Assembly (NCBI GenBank): GCA_033725935.1
Contig: MU867074.1
Coordinates: 558,001-622,000 of the forward strand
Source of the DNA: Cladorrhinum sp. PSN259
Taxonomy: Eukaryota > Ascomycota > Sordariomycetes > Sordariales > Podosporaceae
DNA: 64,000 nt
Direction: 5' to 3'
This document shows, piece by piece, positions 43,769 to 54,250 of this stretch. Each line of letters opens with the position of its first letter. Positions within the stretch are counted from its first letter, which is position 1. A program made the position numbers and the translations under genes. The notes under the pieces are model-generated. The model worked only from the letters and a program-made list of their open reading frames with translations, was not told the origin of the DNA and did no database searches.

Positions 43769-46700
43769 GGCTACGCTCCGGGCAAGCCACGCCCGTCATC
43801 CTCCGAGGAGGGGACGAGCGGGGGAATTGGGCGCACCTTTGCTCTGGAATAATCCCGTGTGGTGGTTGTGCTGTCTCAGCTCGATTTCGGATCAGGACAA
43901 ATATTCTGTGGCGTTTGGTTGGTGGTGATGTTGATGGTGTTTTTTTTTTTTGGCGGTTGGCGGTGTCTTATGGCTCGCCTGCCGGTAATAACATAAACAA
44001 GCGGGGGTCCGCCGGGTTGATGCATACACAATACCGTTGTTCTCGTCGTGTAAATGCTGACGGTGTGGTGGGCATGTGAACGGTTGTCGACACGGACGAC
44101 GTCCTTGTTTGAGATCGAATTCGAAATCCCAAATCCCGCGCGTCCAGATCCCAGAGTGTCGTTTGATATGGAGAACCAATGAAACTCAAACTTGTTGAGA
44201 AGGCAGGTGAGAGATCGGTGGGTGATTTGAGGGGACCTCAAGGGCAAAAAGAGAATCCACTTGGTGTGGCTTCTTCGTGGAGCAACCAAGGACGGGGGGC
44301 ACCCGTCACCTAATAATATAAATCCGCAGTAGGACCAAATCCGCAGTAGGACCAAATACGCAGACCCAAAGGTCCAGGCCGGGCAAGGCAGGGACACAAC
44401 AGCAGACGAGGGTAAAAACTAAAAAAGATATTGAGTTCAAGGTAGAGATGGGATGGGATGAGTATGTAGGTAGGTCCCTTGGGAACGACCACACCAAGGT
44501 CAAAGTGGGCGGCATGCTTTGCCTGCGCTGCTGCGGGTGTGGTAGGCCCTGGCACCTGCAAGTCAAACAACCTGGCTTTCGCTAGTGAGGTGGGAAAGCT
44601 GCAAAGAAAAAAAATAAAGAGGCTGCAATGCTGCAATGCTGCATGCTATCTCTGGGCGAACAGGCGAACCATTCACCCACACTCCATCCCATCGCCGGGC
44701 AAGGTAACCCAGGACGGCCAACGTCTGGACGGGAGGTCGGCGAGGTGGGTCATGTTTCGCTAAATCGTCAAACCTGAGAGGCGGGCCACTTTGCGATATG
44801 CGTGCAGTTCTGGCCTCCCATCCCGCCTCATCCCGCTTCCCCAGTTGTGTGTTCTGATGGTTGTCCGTCACAGTGACATTTGGGCAATGGGCAGGATTGC
44901 CAGTACTTGTCTGCCGATGGCGTACCTCTACCTCCGTCTTTGGCGTGGCGACCCACTCCTCCAGCTCTTTTCATTTCCAACTGCTGAGGCTCCTCTGACA
45001 GGCGGGGTCGCTGTTTTTTTATGACGAGCCTGACGTTGTGCCAAGCACCGACCTGTTCTCCGCCAACGAAACCAGGGTCACACGGCAGTACAGTGCGGTG
45101 AGAGAAGCTTAGTGCAGATTGGGATTGGGCGTGATAACGTCCTGCTTCCAAAGGTGCTGGTGATGATAAGCAAATCCCCCGGAGCCCTCAAGTGGTACGA
45201 CCAAGCCAGAAAAGCAAGAACTCCTGTCGGGTGGCAGGACAGACAGGCCATGTGGGGACCGTAAGAAAAAAATGAGGATTTGAACCGAGCGCTCATTTCT
45301 CGCCATGCTGTGTCGTCTCGTGCTCGACAGGGATCAATGCTGCGTACTTTTTTGTTCAACGGCCGAGATGTTTCCATGACGGCCGAGTCCTGTGACAGAG
45401 GCGCGTGCATGTTCTCTGCTGCTGGTGGAAGTGTAAAATATCATATGCTTGCCGATATGGCGGAGAGGTTGCAATCCAATTGGCAACAATATTTGACAGG
45501 GTTGCGGAGCAGCAGCAGCAGCGCAGCAGAACACCAAAAGCAGCAACCTGGCTCTTGGAGCGGCAACGTGGGGGGCCCGCCCCAACCGAGCTTGTCTGAG
45601 GATGGTAGGTGATAATGCCATGGACCAATGGCAGAGAGCACCAAGGAAGCTCGTGCATTGCGTCAATCATAGGGAGGGGCAACCTCGGGAAATGGGTTAA
45701 AATATCTGGTTTGAACCTTTGCAGGGACTTGCAGGCCGCTGTCGCATCGAACAATTGCCAATCTGCTGTGCCATACGGATATTTGGAGGTCTGACACCGG
45801 CTGGCTGGTTCTCCTTTCTTGTGAGGATAGCGATCATCCATTATCACCGATTCTTGGGTATTTTAGTAGCGTGTACAATGTCGCTTGAAACACACCGACG
45901 CCTGTTTTGGCGGCCGAAAGTCCCGAAACAAGTTCAAAATTTGAAAGAGTCTTTTGCTGGAACCGGCCAAAGTCGGTGGGCCTCACCGTTGGTCCCTTCC
46001 GCCGCCGTCAATGGCGTTTTCTCGCTCGGCGTCTTGGATGCTGCATCAACCGGCGCTAATCCAGGGAGTGCCTTAGCTAAACCCCAACCCTAAGACGACT
46101 TTAGCATAGCCTTCAATCTCAACTTCTTTCAATTTCTCCATGGTTTGACAAAGCCATCGCCACCGCCTATCTCATCGTGCGACTTGAAAGTTCTCTCTTG
46201 GTGGTTGATCTCGTAGTCTTGGTGATGTGGGACCCCGTGATACAAGAGCCCAGAAAAGGTCCCAGGACGATTGATGATGAGAGTAAACAAAACCCCTGAA
46301 GCCTGTGGCCGTTCAACGGTCACAGGCGTTGTTGAAAATGATCCCGTTACAGTTAGCGGTGCAGATTATGTAAGGCCAACCGTAAGATTCACAAGTTCGA
46401 ACGTCTCACCAAGAAACCAAGAAAGGGCACAAACGTTTTGTCTCAACGCATCAGGTACGCGGAAAACGGCCCTAATGAAGAGTGGCTTGATTAGCTGTTA
46501 CAATTCCAAGAGGACGTCTCATACGGGGTGGCAAACTATAATCCCCAAAACTAAACCCGTTTTGCCAAGAGAGCTTAGTGTTACCCCACGCAAGCAAGGG
46601 TTTCTTGTCTTATCGTTGAGAGAGATTTGCATGTGCTGTCAATAAACAAGCCTGGGTTTCTTGCCTACCCCCAACTTTTCTTAACCCCAGCGGAGAAGAG

Positions 46701-47264
46701 TTTCCCAAGTGGGCGGGGTTCACCGTGCGATACGCAGTTTCTTTAATCGCCACTTCTTGTCGTCGTTCGTGAAGGGGCCATGAAATGTGGCTTCATTCCA
46801 CGACTCACTTTTTTTGCTCAGACAGTCACACGACACCCAACAACGTTGCCGCTGTGCCGCAGGCCTGCTTAAGCTTTTTCTTGTCTCTCGATACCCGCCC
46901 GTTCGAATGTCTCATGGTCGCATGGCTGCTGAACTCGTTTAAGCGAAGGGGCACAGAAACACCACACCCTTGCGAACTGTGAGACTCGGCATTACACACA
47001 CGTGGTTGATAAAGGCCGCGGCTCAACATGCCCAAAAGAGAACATACTGTACGCGGAGTACATTCGTACTTGCACCGACGCGAGCATCTGACAGCTGTCA
47101 TGGCGCATATGTGCGGGCCTCGAAATCGTTGCCAGGCGTGTTCATGATTTTCAGGTCCTCGAAAGTCTCGCAGATGTTGGTAATTGAAACATCGTGAAAA
47201 GGGGCAGGTTGATCATTTTCAACCACAATCAAACCCTACCAGGTTAAGCATAAGCCAGAACACC
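43769..47264. other. Long gene-free region with small tandem repeats
   Basis: About 3.5 kb with no gene I can support. It carries two tandem copies of a 17-bp unit (CCGCAGTAGGACCAAAT, 44324-44340 and 44341-44357), a CTGCAATG triplet repeat near 44623-44645 and a GCAGCA run near 45514-45530. The left end includes the promoter of the rhodopsin-domain gene. Confidence 0.5.
44324..44357. repeat. 17-bp direct tandem repeat, two copies
   Basis: CCGCAGTAGGACCAAAT occurs twice head to tail with no mismatch, followed by a partial third start (acgcag). It probably arose by replication slippage. Confidence 0.85.
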
Positions 47265-47330
47265 TCCAGGAGTGGTATATAACCCGGTCCACTGACTGCA
47301 ACCGGTCCGGGTTCAATTCCCGGATGAATT
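47265..47330 (+). pseudogene. Decayed tRNA-like sequence
   Basis: The T arm CCGGG-TTCAATT-CCCGG at 47307-47323 is perfect and identical to that of the intact tRNA-Asp at 4658-4738. AGTGGTATAT at 47271-47280 resembles its D arm with 3 nt lost. A CCGGT/ACCGG hairpin occupies the anticodon arm position. No acceptor stem forms, so this is a relic rather than a functional tRNA. Confidence 0.5.
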
Positions 47331-47780
47331 GAAGGTGGTCTTGCGATGCAATACTTGACCCTGATAATCCTAGTTTAATCTATGAAAAGCTGGTTCATCC
47401 AGGGGTTGGTAAAGCGCTCTGCAATCATCTTATGTAAGTTGTCTCGTATTCTTCAATGGATGGGAATTTTCACCAGGTGTAGGAATGGAACTACTTCTCG
47501 CCCAGAAGGTGCTTCTTTCGCAATGCAAGTGGCCCACATAACCAGTCTGATTACTCTGAGCCATTCTTGCTTCTACCATCTTGACCATAAAACTCTCATG
47601 AGCCATCAACTCCTTTTCTACAGCCCAGCAAAAGGGAAGGGAACGCCTCTAAACAGACCCATTAATGCCATTTTAGCCGTTTCTATGCCCAATTCCCTTC
47701 CCTTCCCTATCACCATATCTCTAATGATTGAGAAGCTCTTTTCCTCTGAGGGCAAACCGTGACCCCTTTTTTCGGAAATC
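47331..47780. other. Short intergenic region
   Basis: About 450 nt downstream of the tRNA relic, presumably including the 3' UTR of the FMN-binding protein gene. Nothing else is recognised. Confidence 0.5.
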
Positions 47781-48548
47781 TCAAGGCCAAACCTCGCACC
47801 TCTCCCACCCCGATTCCCCAGCCATCTCACCACCTTTGTATTCCGCCTTCCCTCTTTCTCCCCTATAAACATAAACCCACCGTCTAGGAACCTCCTCCAA
47901 AAGCACTTGATCAACCTCCTCCGGCACTATCACAACAACCCTAAAATTACTCCTCGCAGCTTCATCATTTAAGTCCTCGACCTTTTCCCCAACCTTCAAC
48001 CCATCATCACCCTCAGCTATTGGTCTCCCGGGAGGCGGCCCTTTGAATGATCCCCTCATTACGGGATTCAAATTCCCAAAATGTGCCGTTATTTCCTTCA
48101 CTACATCCCATTCTTCTTCCTCACTCCCCTCTCTGACCTTGCGTACTCTCGGCTTGAGTACGTCGGTAAATGTATCTTGTGACAAAACGTGGGCGGTGCC
48201 GCGTATCCGCCATTGTGTTTTGGAGGCTTCAACCCACCATACTGCTTCTACCTGGCTTGAGTGTTGAAGTTCAGGCAATTTTTCCATTCGGATGTCTGTG
48301 GTGAATACTGGAAAATCTGACTGGTATGTTGGTGGATTTTGCGGTGCTGGGTTGAGTTTGTTTGGTGGGAGGGAAGCGAAGAGGCCTCGGAGGACGCAGG
48401 TGCGGACTCGGGGAAGGGAGGAAGGACTTGGGCCTTGGCCTGTGGGAGAGGGGTGGAGGGTTGCGAGAGCGAATGTTGGTGGTTTTAGTTGGGAAATGTG
48501 TGAGAGAAAGGCGGCGCGCCAGGGCGCTTCTTCTTGGGCGGACGACAT
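47781..48548 (-). CDS. Pyridoxamine 5'-phosphate oxidase-like FMN-binding protein (Alr4036 type)
   Basis: Single exon, 255 aa. The split-barrel flavin-binding fold is indicated by PWRAAFLSHISQLKPPTFAL, then RTCVLRGLFASLPPNK, then PVFTTDIRMEKLPELQHSSQ, and VEAVWWVEASKTQWRIRGTA. This arrangement (start ...LRG..., T-D-R-M-x-K, W-V-x-x-x-x-x-Q-W-R-I-x-G) is that of the Alr4036-type PNPOx-like family common in fungi. The loop before the C-terminal strand (MRGSFKGPPPGRP) is also typical. These proteins probably bind FMN, but the substrate is unknown. True PNPOx activity in vitamin B6 metabolism should not be assumed. The ATG opening MSSAQEE was preferred over one 135 nt upstream because homologous sequence starts there. 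Confidence 0.85.
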   Translation of the reverse strand: MSSAQEEAPWRAAFLSHISQLKPPTFALATLHPSPTGQGPSPSSLPRVRTCVLRGLFASLPPNKLNPAPQNPPTYQSDFPVFTTDIRMEKLPELQHSSQVEAVWWVEASKTQWRIRGTAHVLSQDTFTDVLKPRVRKVREGSEEEEWDVVKEITAHFGNLNPVMRGSFKGPPPGRPIAEGDDGLKVGEKVEDLNDEAARSNFRVVVIVPEEVDQVLLEEVPRRWVYVYRGERGKAEYKGGEMAGESGWERCEVWP

Positions 48549-49358
48549 TTTGAGTGTGTGGTGGCTGTTGTAGTGAGGTGTGAGGTAAGGAAAAGGGGGA
48601 GTGGATGTGAGGAGTGATTGAATGAGTGAGTAGTTTGTGACTTTGGCTGTTAATTTGAAGATGTGAGACAGTCTTTTCGACATGTAAGGCTCCTCCTGAG
48701 TGAGATGGTGGTGAGAAGATTGTGAAAGCGTTGTGTGAAATAGTTGAGATGACGTCGTAAATAAGCTTCACTGCGGGGCTTTGATGGTGAAGGTGCGGGG
48801 CGGAGTGCTTCGCGGGCCGCACCGATGCAGGCCTACACTAAGAAAATCCCCATTCCACCCACATCTTCAGTCATTTCACAAATAAGGTTTTCTGACGTGG
48901 ATCCCCGGAATGGTATCGGTGGCATTAGGGCAGCGAAGTGAACACTCTCGCGGAACACGCAGAAGCCACTGAATGAGCCTGGATGCGATAAGGCTAAAAA
49001 ATAGGACGAGTTTTTGAAACAGCCCAGCCACACCTCGGTTGCCTTTTTAGTCACTTACACATATCTACATGGGCGGCTTCATATCGAGCTGAGCTCGATG
49101 AGGCGTATGATTGGCGGGTATTTCAAGGAGCTGAGCAGTTGTCCACAACGCCGTCAGGGATCATGGCTCAAATAGATCGGGATCGGGATAATCAAGTCAT
49201 ACTAAGAAAGCAGGAAGGATAAAATGACGGCTGATGCTCGATTTTTATAAGAGACGGCCCCATCTAGTGATCTTTGAGAAAACAATGACATTGATCAAAG
49301 CACCTCACCTGGGGTCATACTCACACAATACATAGGACGCCCATCTATTGCGCTCAGA
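48549..49358. promoter_or_regulatory. Divergent promoter region with a TATA-like box
   Basis: About 810 nt between the FMN-binding protein (-) and secreted-protein (+) genes. TTTTTATAAGAG near 49242-49253 lies about 110 nt before the secreted-protein ATG and could be its TATA box. No other feature is seen. Confidence 0.4.
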
Positions 49359-50330
49359 ATGAAACTCGCATCTTACCTACCGGCCTTGCTTGTCTCCATC
49401 GTCGCCGTTCAAGCTCATGAAAACCCCACTGCTATTCCTCACTTCACCATTGCCGCTGCCCGAGCGAACAGTCTAACAGACATTTCCCACACACACAAAC
49501 TCGCCGCCAGAAGCTTGCTCTCAACCCATGGCCTCCACGTAATGCGATCGCCATCTGGCACCGAGGCCATAGTTGACGACTCGCTCCTTCACCGCGGGAT
49601 TCTGGCCGCTACAGGCCCTGACTTCGTCGACATCTCGTGGGACGCCCTCTCACCAACCACTTCCTACCTCCTCGCCCGCGACGGCTTACCTCTGGTCAAC
49701 CTTACAGCTGGAACTAACGTCTACCGTGACATCAACACCGTACCTGGTACCACCGTATCATGGATAACTTTCATTCCGGAGTCACGCATCGACGCCCCCA
49801 CCGTCGCCGGCAAAGCCCTCTGCACTTACGGCTCGGGCTACGCCTTTGGCGGCGATGGGCACGGTTTCGACTGGACGGCGTCGAGTTACCGCACTGCCGC
49901 GCATGCACTCATTACGTGGTCCTCGAGGAAAGTAGACGGATACACATCTGTTGGCACAACGCATGTTTACGAGAAGAAATCCGGTAAGCTCGTCGACCAG
50001 CGCACAGCGAGCAAAAAGGACATGGTGGCTAAGAGCCTGCCCGCTCCGGTTAAGAACACGGTGGACATTCGCATGGTGACACATGCTAAAAACCCATTCT
50101 GTCCTGCCGGAGCTATTGATGGGGCTTTCACCATGACGGTGACGAACGGAGGGAGTTATTCTATTAGGTCTGGGGAGCATAGGCGCATGCCGAATCACCA
50201 TGTTTATATCTACGATAGGGGACGGGTTACAGATGTTTGGAAGATGAAATATGCCAATGCTGCGTGTTTGGTGGGGTCGGCGACGTGTGAGTTGGCAAAG
50301 ATGGCTGGGTTGTATGGGAACTTTGCTTAG
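49359..50330 (+). CDS. Secreted protein with a bacterial-looking conserved domain
   Basis: Single exon, 323 aa. A signal peptide is evident (MKLASYLPALLVSIVAVQAH, cleavage likely after residue 19). A propeptide-like segment follows, then an Fn3-like strand region at about 87-140 (DFVDISWDALSPTTSYLLAR). The conserved domain at about 150-323 contains YAFGGDGHGFDWTASSYRTA, then ITWSSRKVDGYTSVGTTHVY, VDIRMVTHAKNPFCPAGAID, SIRSGEHRRMPNHHVYIYDR and a terminal KMAGLYGNF. This resembles, from memory, an uncharacterised secreted domain of actinobacteria and other bacteria (possibly DUF3238). Four cysteines (155, 248, 303, 310) could form two disulfides. The gene is intronless, unlike most neighbours, which fits horizontal transfer but does not prove it. 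Function unknown. Confidence 0.72.
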   Translation: MKLASYLPALLVSIVAVQAHENPTAIPHFTIAAARANSLTDISHTHKLAARSLLSTHGLHVMRSPSGTEAIVDDSLLHRGILAATGPDFVDISWDALSPTTSYLLARDGLPLVNLTAGTNVYRDINTVPGTTVSWITFIPESRIDAPTVAGKALCTYGSGYAFGGDGHGFDWTASSYRTAAHALITWSSRKVDGYTSVGTTHVYEKKSGKLVDQRTASKKDMVAKSLPAPVKNTVDIRMVTHAKNPFCPAGAIDGAFTMTVTNGGSYSIRSGEHRRMPNHHVYIYDRGRVTDVWKMKYANAACLVGSATCELAKMAGLYGNFA

Positions 50331-51838
50331 GGATGTAGGTGAAGTATTCCAGTCGGGGCCACTCTCTTAGACATCTTGTCACTTCAGGTTGACAATTTTG
50401 ATCTTGTGATGCGATCCAAACAAGCATGAACCCCTTTGTCTCGCATCTCACCTTGAAAGGCTGCTTGTTTCTGAAATTGGGTATATAGCAAAGGAGAGAG
50501 AAAAAACCCGACCGAGGTAGAAACGACCTATGTAGCACTCGAACTCGAAGTGTTAAACCAGACCTTACATCCTTAAATTAGCTGTTCATTGAGCGTTACA
50601 CCTAACCACCACACTACGTACTGTGGCCAAACGGCCATTCCGTCATTTCTGGATCGGTATTGGTTGAACTGGGGGACCAGTATATAAATCTTCTACAGCA
50701 GTGGCCAATGGCTAGCCGTGAGGTTTGAGCTGGGCCATCAAGGTACCTACCCTGCCCAACCTTACCGGCTCAGGGAACACCAACTGTGAGGTGACTTTTC
50801 TTCACACTATCGGGATAATCACTATGCGGTCGACAATGTTGCTTTCGCATATCAGAGTATCCGGAGGCAACAAAACGAATTGGGGAAGGCATTCAAAAAA
50901 CTGCACAAACCAGCCGACGGCAACGACCACGCTACGCAACTGCAGTTACCCGGAACACTTTCTGTGATGACGTCTCGAAATTCGTCTGTGCGACAACCCA
51001 AGAATTGGAAGGTGCGGTGTGAAGATTCTATTCCGTCACCCCTCAACGTGGAAGCACAACGCATGGGCTAGCATTGCCGCCCAGTTATTGATCTGTGGAA
51101 CATGCGGAATTATGACCCTATGGCTTGACCAATTAACACGAAGGAATCCTGTATTTGACTCGTATCCAAACTCGAGATACCAGGGGTACCAAACAATGCC
51201 AGACCAGGTGCTGGGAGGCACATGGTCAACATGAACAAAGAAACCGGACCAAGACATAAGCATGCTGTACTTTCCTGCATGCTTCAATCTATGCTGATGT
51301 GTTCCTGCAGTTCCGAACCACCGGTGTCTTTCCCCATGATTCTTTCCGGTCATCGTGGTTTCCAAGGCATCGTTATCACACAAGATGGCTGCGTTGACCT
51401 CCCTCACAAGTTTTCTCAGGCTGTTCTGGCTGCATTCAACTCTCCAACCTTTGCCTTACAGTCCTGAACCAACATCATAATCACCTGTTTAAAACACCTA
51501 AACACGAGCACATATCCTTCGGCTCATCATTCTACTGTTCTATAGTTTATACTGAACCTTTTTGAGTCATTCACCATACACTAGACTAACGGTCGCTCCT
51601 ACCTGTCTAACGGCAAGTGGCACTATAAACCGTCTCGGCTCCCCTCCCTGGGTCTTTTTAATTTTCGGTGTCTCCCTCTTCCTCTTCGTACTCTCTTGTC
51701 TCCCTTTAACCAATACATTTTGGACTTTTGGCGACAAACACACGCTTTTGGAGCTCTTTGGAACTGACACTTACCCATCTTCCTTAACCAAGACACACAC
51801 TCCTTTGATTTCTTGATTGACCAGCCATCTTCTTCGCC
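50331..51838. other. Intergenic with a tRNA-like relic, GH17 promoter
   Basis: About 1.5 kb. It contains the tRNA-like stretch at 50531-50635 and, near the right end, a long pyrimidine-rich 5' leader of the glucanase gene (51650-51838). No gene is seen. Confidence 0.5.
50531..50635 (-). pseudogene. Possible tRNA-derived relic
   Basis: The minus strand reads TAGTGTGGTGGTTAGGTGTA, an A-box-like D arm. About 50 nt later comes GAGTTCGAGTGC, a B-box-like sequence. Acceptor and T stems do not pair properly. It could be a decayed tRNA with intron or the head of a short tRNA-derived element. Confidence 0.3.
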
Positions 51839-53170
51839 ATGTCAAACTCCTTCAGTCTAGTAGCATTAGCTGCCATCTTCCCGTCCGCCCTGGCGGCCTA
51901 CCAAGGCTTCAACTACGGCGCTTTGAAACCCGATGGTAACTTGAAGGTCCAAGCGGATTTCGAGAACGAGTTCAGAGTAGCCCAGGCCCTTGCCGGCGCC
52001 CCAGGCATCGGCTTTACAAGTGCCCGTCTGTACACCACAATTGTAAGTTGCTTTACGTACCTCAGCCCGGGTATCACCATGGCTGACAATAGATTCATAC
52101 AGCAAGGTGGTACGGCTACCAGCCCCATCTCGGCCATTCCTGCCGCTATCAACACAAACACCACGCTGCTGCTCGGAATCTGGGCTTCCGCTGGAGGGTT
52201 GATTGTCGATAACGAGCTGGCCGCCCTCAAGAACGCCGTCAACCAATACGGAGATGCCTTCGTCAGACTCGTTGCCGGCATCTCTGTGGGCAGTGAGGAC
52301 TTATATCGGAACTCGCCAACTGGAATGTCCAATGGTGAGAACCCAGGTACTGACCCCAATATTCTTGTGGCCTACATCAAGAAAACCCGTGAGACAATCA
52401 CTGGCACCAAACTTGCAGGCAAGCCCGTTGGTCACGTTGATACCTGGACTGCTTGGGTCAACGGATCAAACAGAGCAGTAACCGATGCCTGCGACTGGGT
52501 TGGTATGGACGCCTACCCTTACTTCCAGTCCAAGGTGTCAAACGCCATCCAGTATAACAAGGGCCTTTTCGAGGATGCGCTGGGCCAAACCCAGGCTGCT
52601 GTGGGAAACAGGCCTTTATGGATCACGGAAACCGGTTTCCCTGTTACTGGCAACGCATCCGGCGACGCTGTTCCTTCGATACAGAATGCCAAGGTGTTTT
52701 GGGACGAGGTTGGCTGCCCTCGCTTTGGCTACACCAATGTGTGGTGGTATACTCTTCAGGATCACAGCGGACCGTTGCAGGCTGGGAAAGTTAGCTTTGG
52801 TATTGTCGGAGGTTCCTTGACAACCAAACCCCTCTTTGACATCACATGCGGTGATGCTGGCGAGCCAAAGCCGGAGCCACGGCCCAACACTATCGAATCT
52901 CTGAAGTCCACAGCCACACCCATTTCCTCGAGCAGTTCTGCAGCAGTTGTGGCTAGAAGTGTTGCTGCGACGGACTCCTCGACAGGCTCAACAGTAGCCA
53001 CAATCACAGGCTCCGGTGCTGCCATTAGCACCGGAAGCGTCGCACCTGCCACGGCCACATCGCGCCCTGTGAATTCCACAGTGACGATTTCCAACGGGGC
53101 ACTTGGAATCCGTGATAAGACCAGTACCTTGGTCGGTGTAGCACTTTTAGCGGTGGTGTTTGCTGTTTGA
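51839..53170 (+). CDS. GPI-anchored GH17 beta-1,3-glucanase (EglC/Bgl2-like)
   Basis: Cell-wall enzyme acting on beta-1,3-glucan. Exons 51839-52042 and 52103-53170, giving 423 aa. A signal peptide (MSNSFSLVALAAIFPSALAA) precedes YQGFNYG, the usual mature start. The GH17 acid/base Glu lies in GISVGSEDLYR (residue 133) and the nucleophile Glu in WITETGFP (residue 244). DACDWVGMDAYPYFQ and TNVWWYTLQDHSG line the active-site barrel. After residue 340 a Ser/Thr-rich linker ends in a hydrophobic tail (STLVGVALLAVVFAV), a GPI-attachment signal. The 60-nt intron is a multiple of three and has no stop, so the unspliced frame stays open and would add 20 residues after RLYTTI. Family alignment favours splicing. 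Confidence 0.92.
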   Translation: MSNSFSLVALAAIFPSALAAYQGFNYGALKPDGNLKVQADFENEFRVAQALAGAPGIGFTSARLYTTIVSCFTYLSPGITMADNRFIQQGGTATSPISAIPAAINTNTTLLLGIWASAGGLIVDNELAALKNAVNQYGDAFVRLVAGISVGSEDLYRNSPTGMSNGENPGTDPNILVAYIKKTRETITGTKLAGKPVGHVDTWTAWVNGSNRAVTDACDWVGMDAYPYFQSKVSNAIQYNKGLFEDALGQTQAAVGNRPLWITETGFPVTGNASGDAVPSIQNAKVFWDEVGCPRFGYTNVWWYTLQDHSGPLQAGKVSFGIVGGSLTTKPLFDITCGDAGEPKPEPRPNTIESLKSTATPISSSSSAAVVARSVAATDSSTGSTVATITGSGAAISTGSVAPATATSRPVNSTVTISNGALGIRDKTSTLVGVALLAVVFAV

Positions 53171-54250
53171 GCTGTTTGAGTCTGAGCAGTTTGTCAGGAG
53201 GAAACATGGTTACAGATTGAAGATGTTCAGGGCCATAAAGAAAAGCGATTTTGGGGGTCAGAGATAAGGTTTTGGAAGACAATCAGGTAATGAGTCTGTA
53301 TATACACAGTCACAATGTTGGAGGTTTAAGGTTGCCAGATATGATGAAGGGAACTTACAGACATCATTGTTTGACGACTTGGTCATCTTCCTGACCAGGT
53401 GAAGGATGTTTTTTTTTTTGGTCGGAAGTAGTTTGTTATCTCGAGCTTGAACCTAATGAGGACGGATTTGATATGTTTTGTCATTACTGTCCAATTCTAA
53501 AATTCGGGGAACTTGGACAATGTCAACTGCTCTGAACCAAGTGAACTAGGGCCGCACGCGGTCTGAGGAATCACCAGTGCAGATCACCACTAAGTATATA
53601 TAGGCCTTCTCAATTCTCTGTACGGTATGGATATACCATTGGTTGACATACTCTTAGTGGTAATTTGCACAGGTGAGTCCTGATATTGCGTTCGGCCGTA
53701 ACCATAATATCTTCTTGTGCAAAGAGATCGAGGCTCAGAGACAAAAATCAAAGCTTGAATTGAATTGGGAAACATTGAAACTAGTGGATTGTCGTTTCTC
53801 TAGAAATTCATGGATGGCCTGTCCAATCAATCCCCAAAGGGAGATCTGGGCGGGTTTGTTCTCCAACTCCCCCCAATCAGAGAACACCAAAGTCCCAGGA
53901 TCCAGGTTCAGCCCTGTGGAGATCCCGCTCTTGGCATTCGGTTCCGATCCCGCGTTTTGTCAAATTGAATTCGAATTTAGGAGCTTCCCCCGATTTCTTT
54001 GGTTGGGAGAGGGTTGCTGACAGAGACTCCACTGCCACGCGAACCTTTCCGTTCATCGGGCGCGCGTGCCTTGCCTTGCCTTGCCTGTGCCCCCTTTTTT
54101 CTCCCCTTTTGCTCAGCTCCCTTTTGTAAAGTTGCTGCTTACCGCCGCCGCCGCCGCCCAATTCGAACTTTTTGACCTCGACGGCGTGAATTGGGATTTT
54201 GTGAAGGAGAAGAAGAGTAGTAGAAGAAGAAGAAGAAGAAGAAGGAAAAG
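53171..54250. other. Intergenic, ZIP transporter promoter
   Basis: About 1.1 kb between two plus-strand genes. The 5' leader of the transporter includes a GCC repeat (54143-54158) and an AGA-rich tract (54208-54245). No other gene is seen. Confidence 0.55.

Noticed and set aside
43876..44397. 173-codon open frame on the minus strand
   Set aside because: Spans the 17-bp tandem repeat and has no recognisable content or splice continuity.
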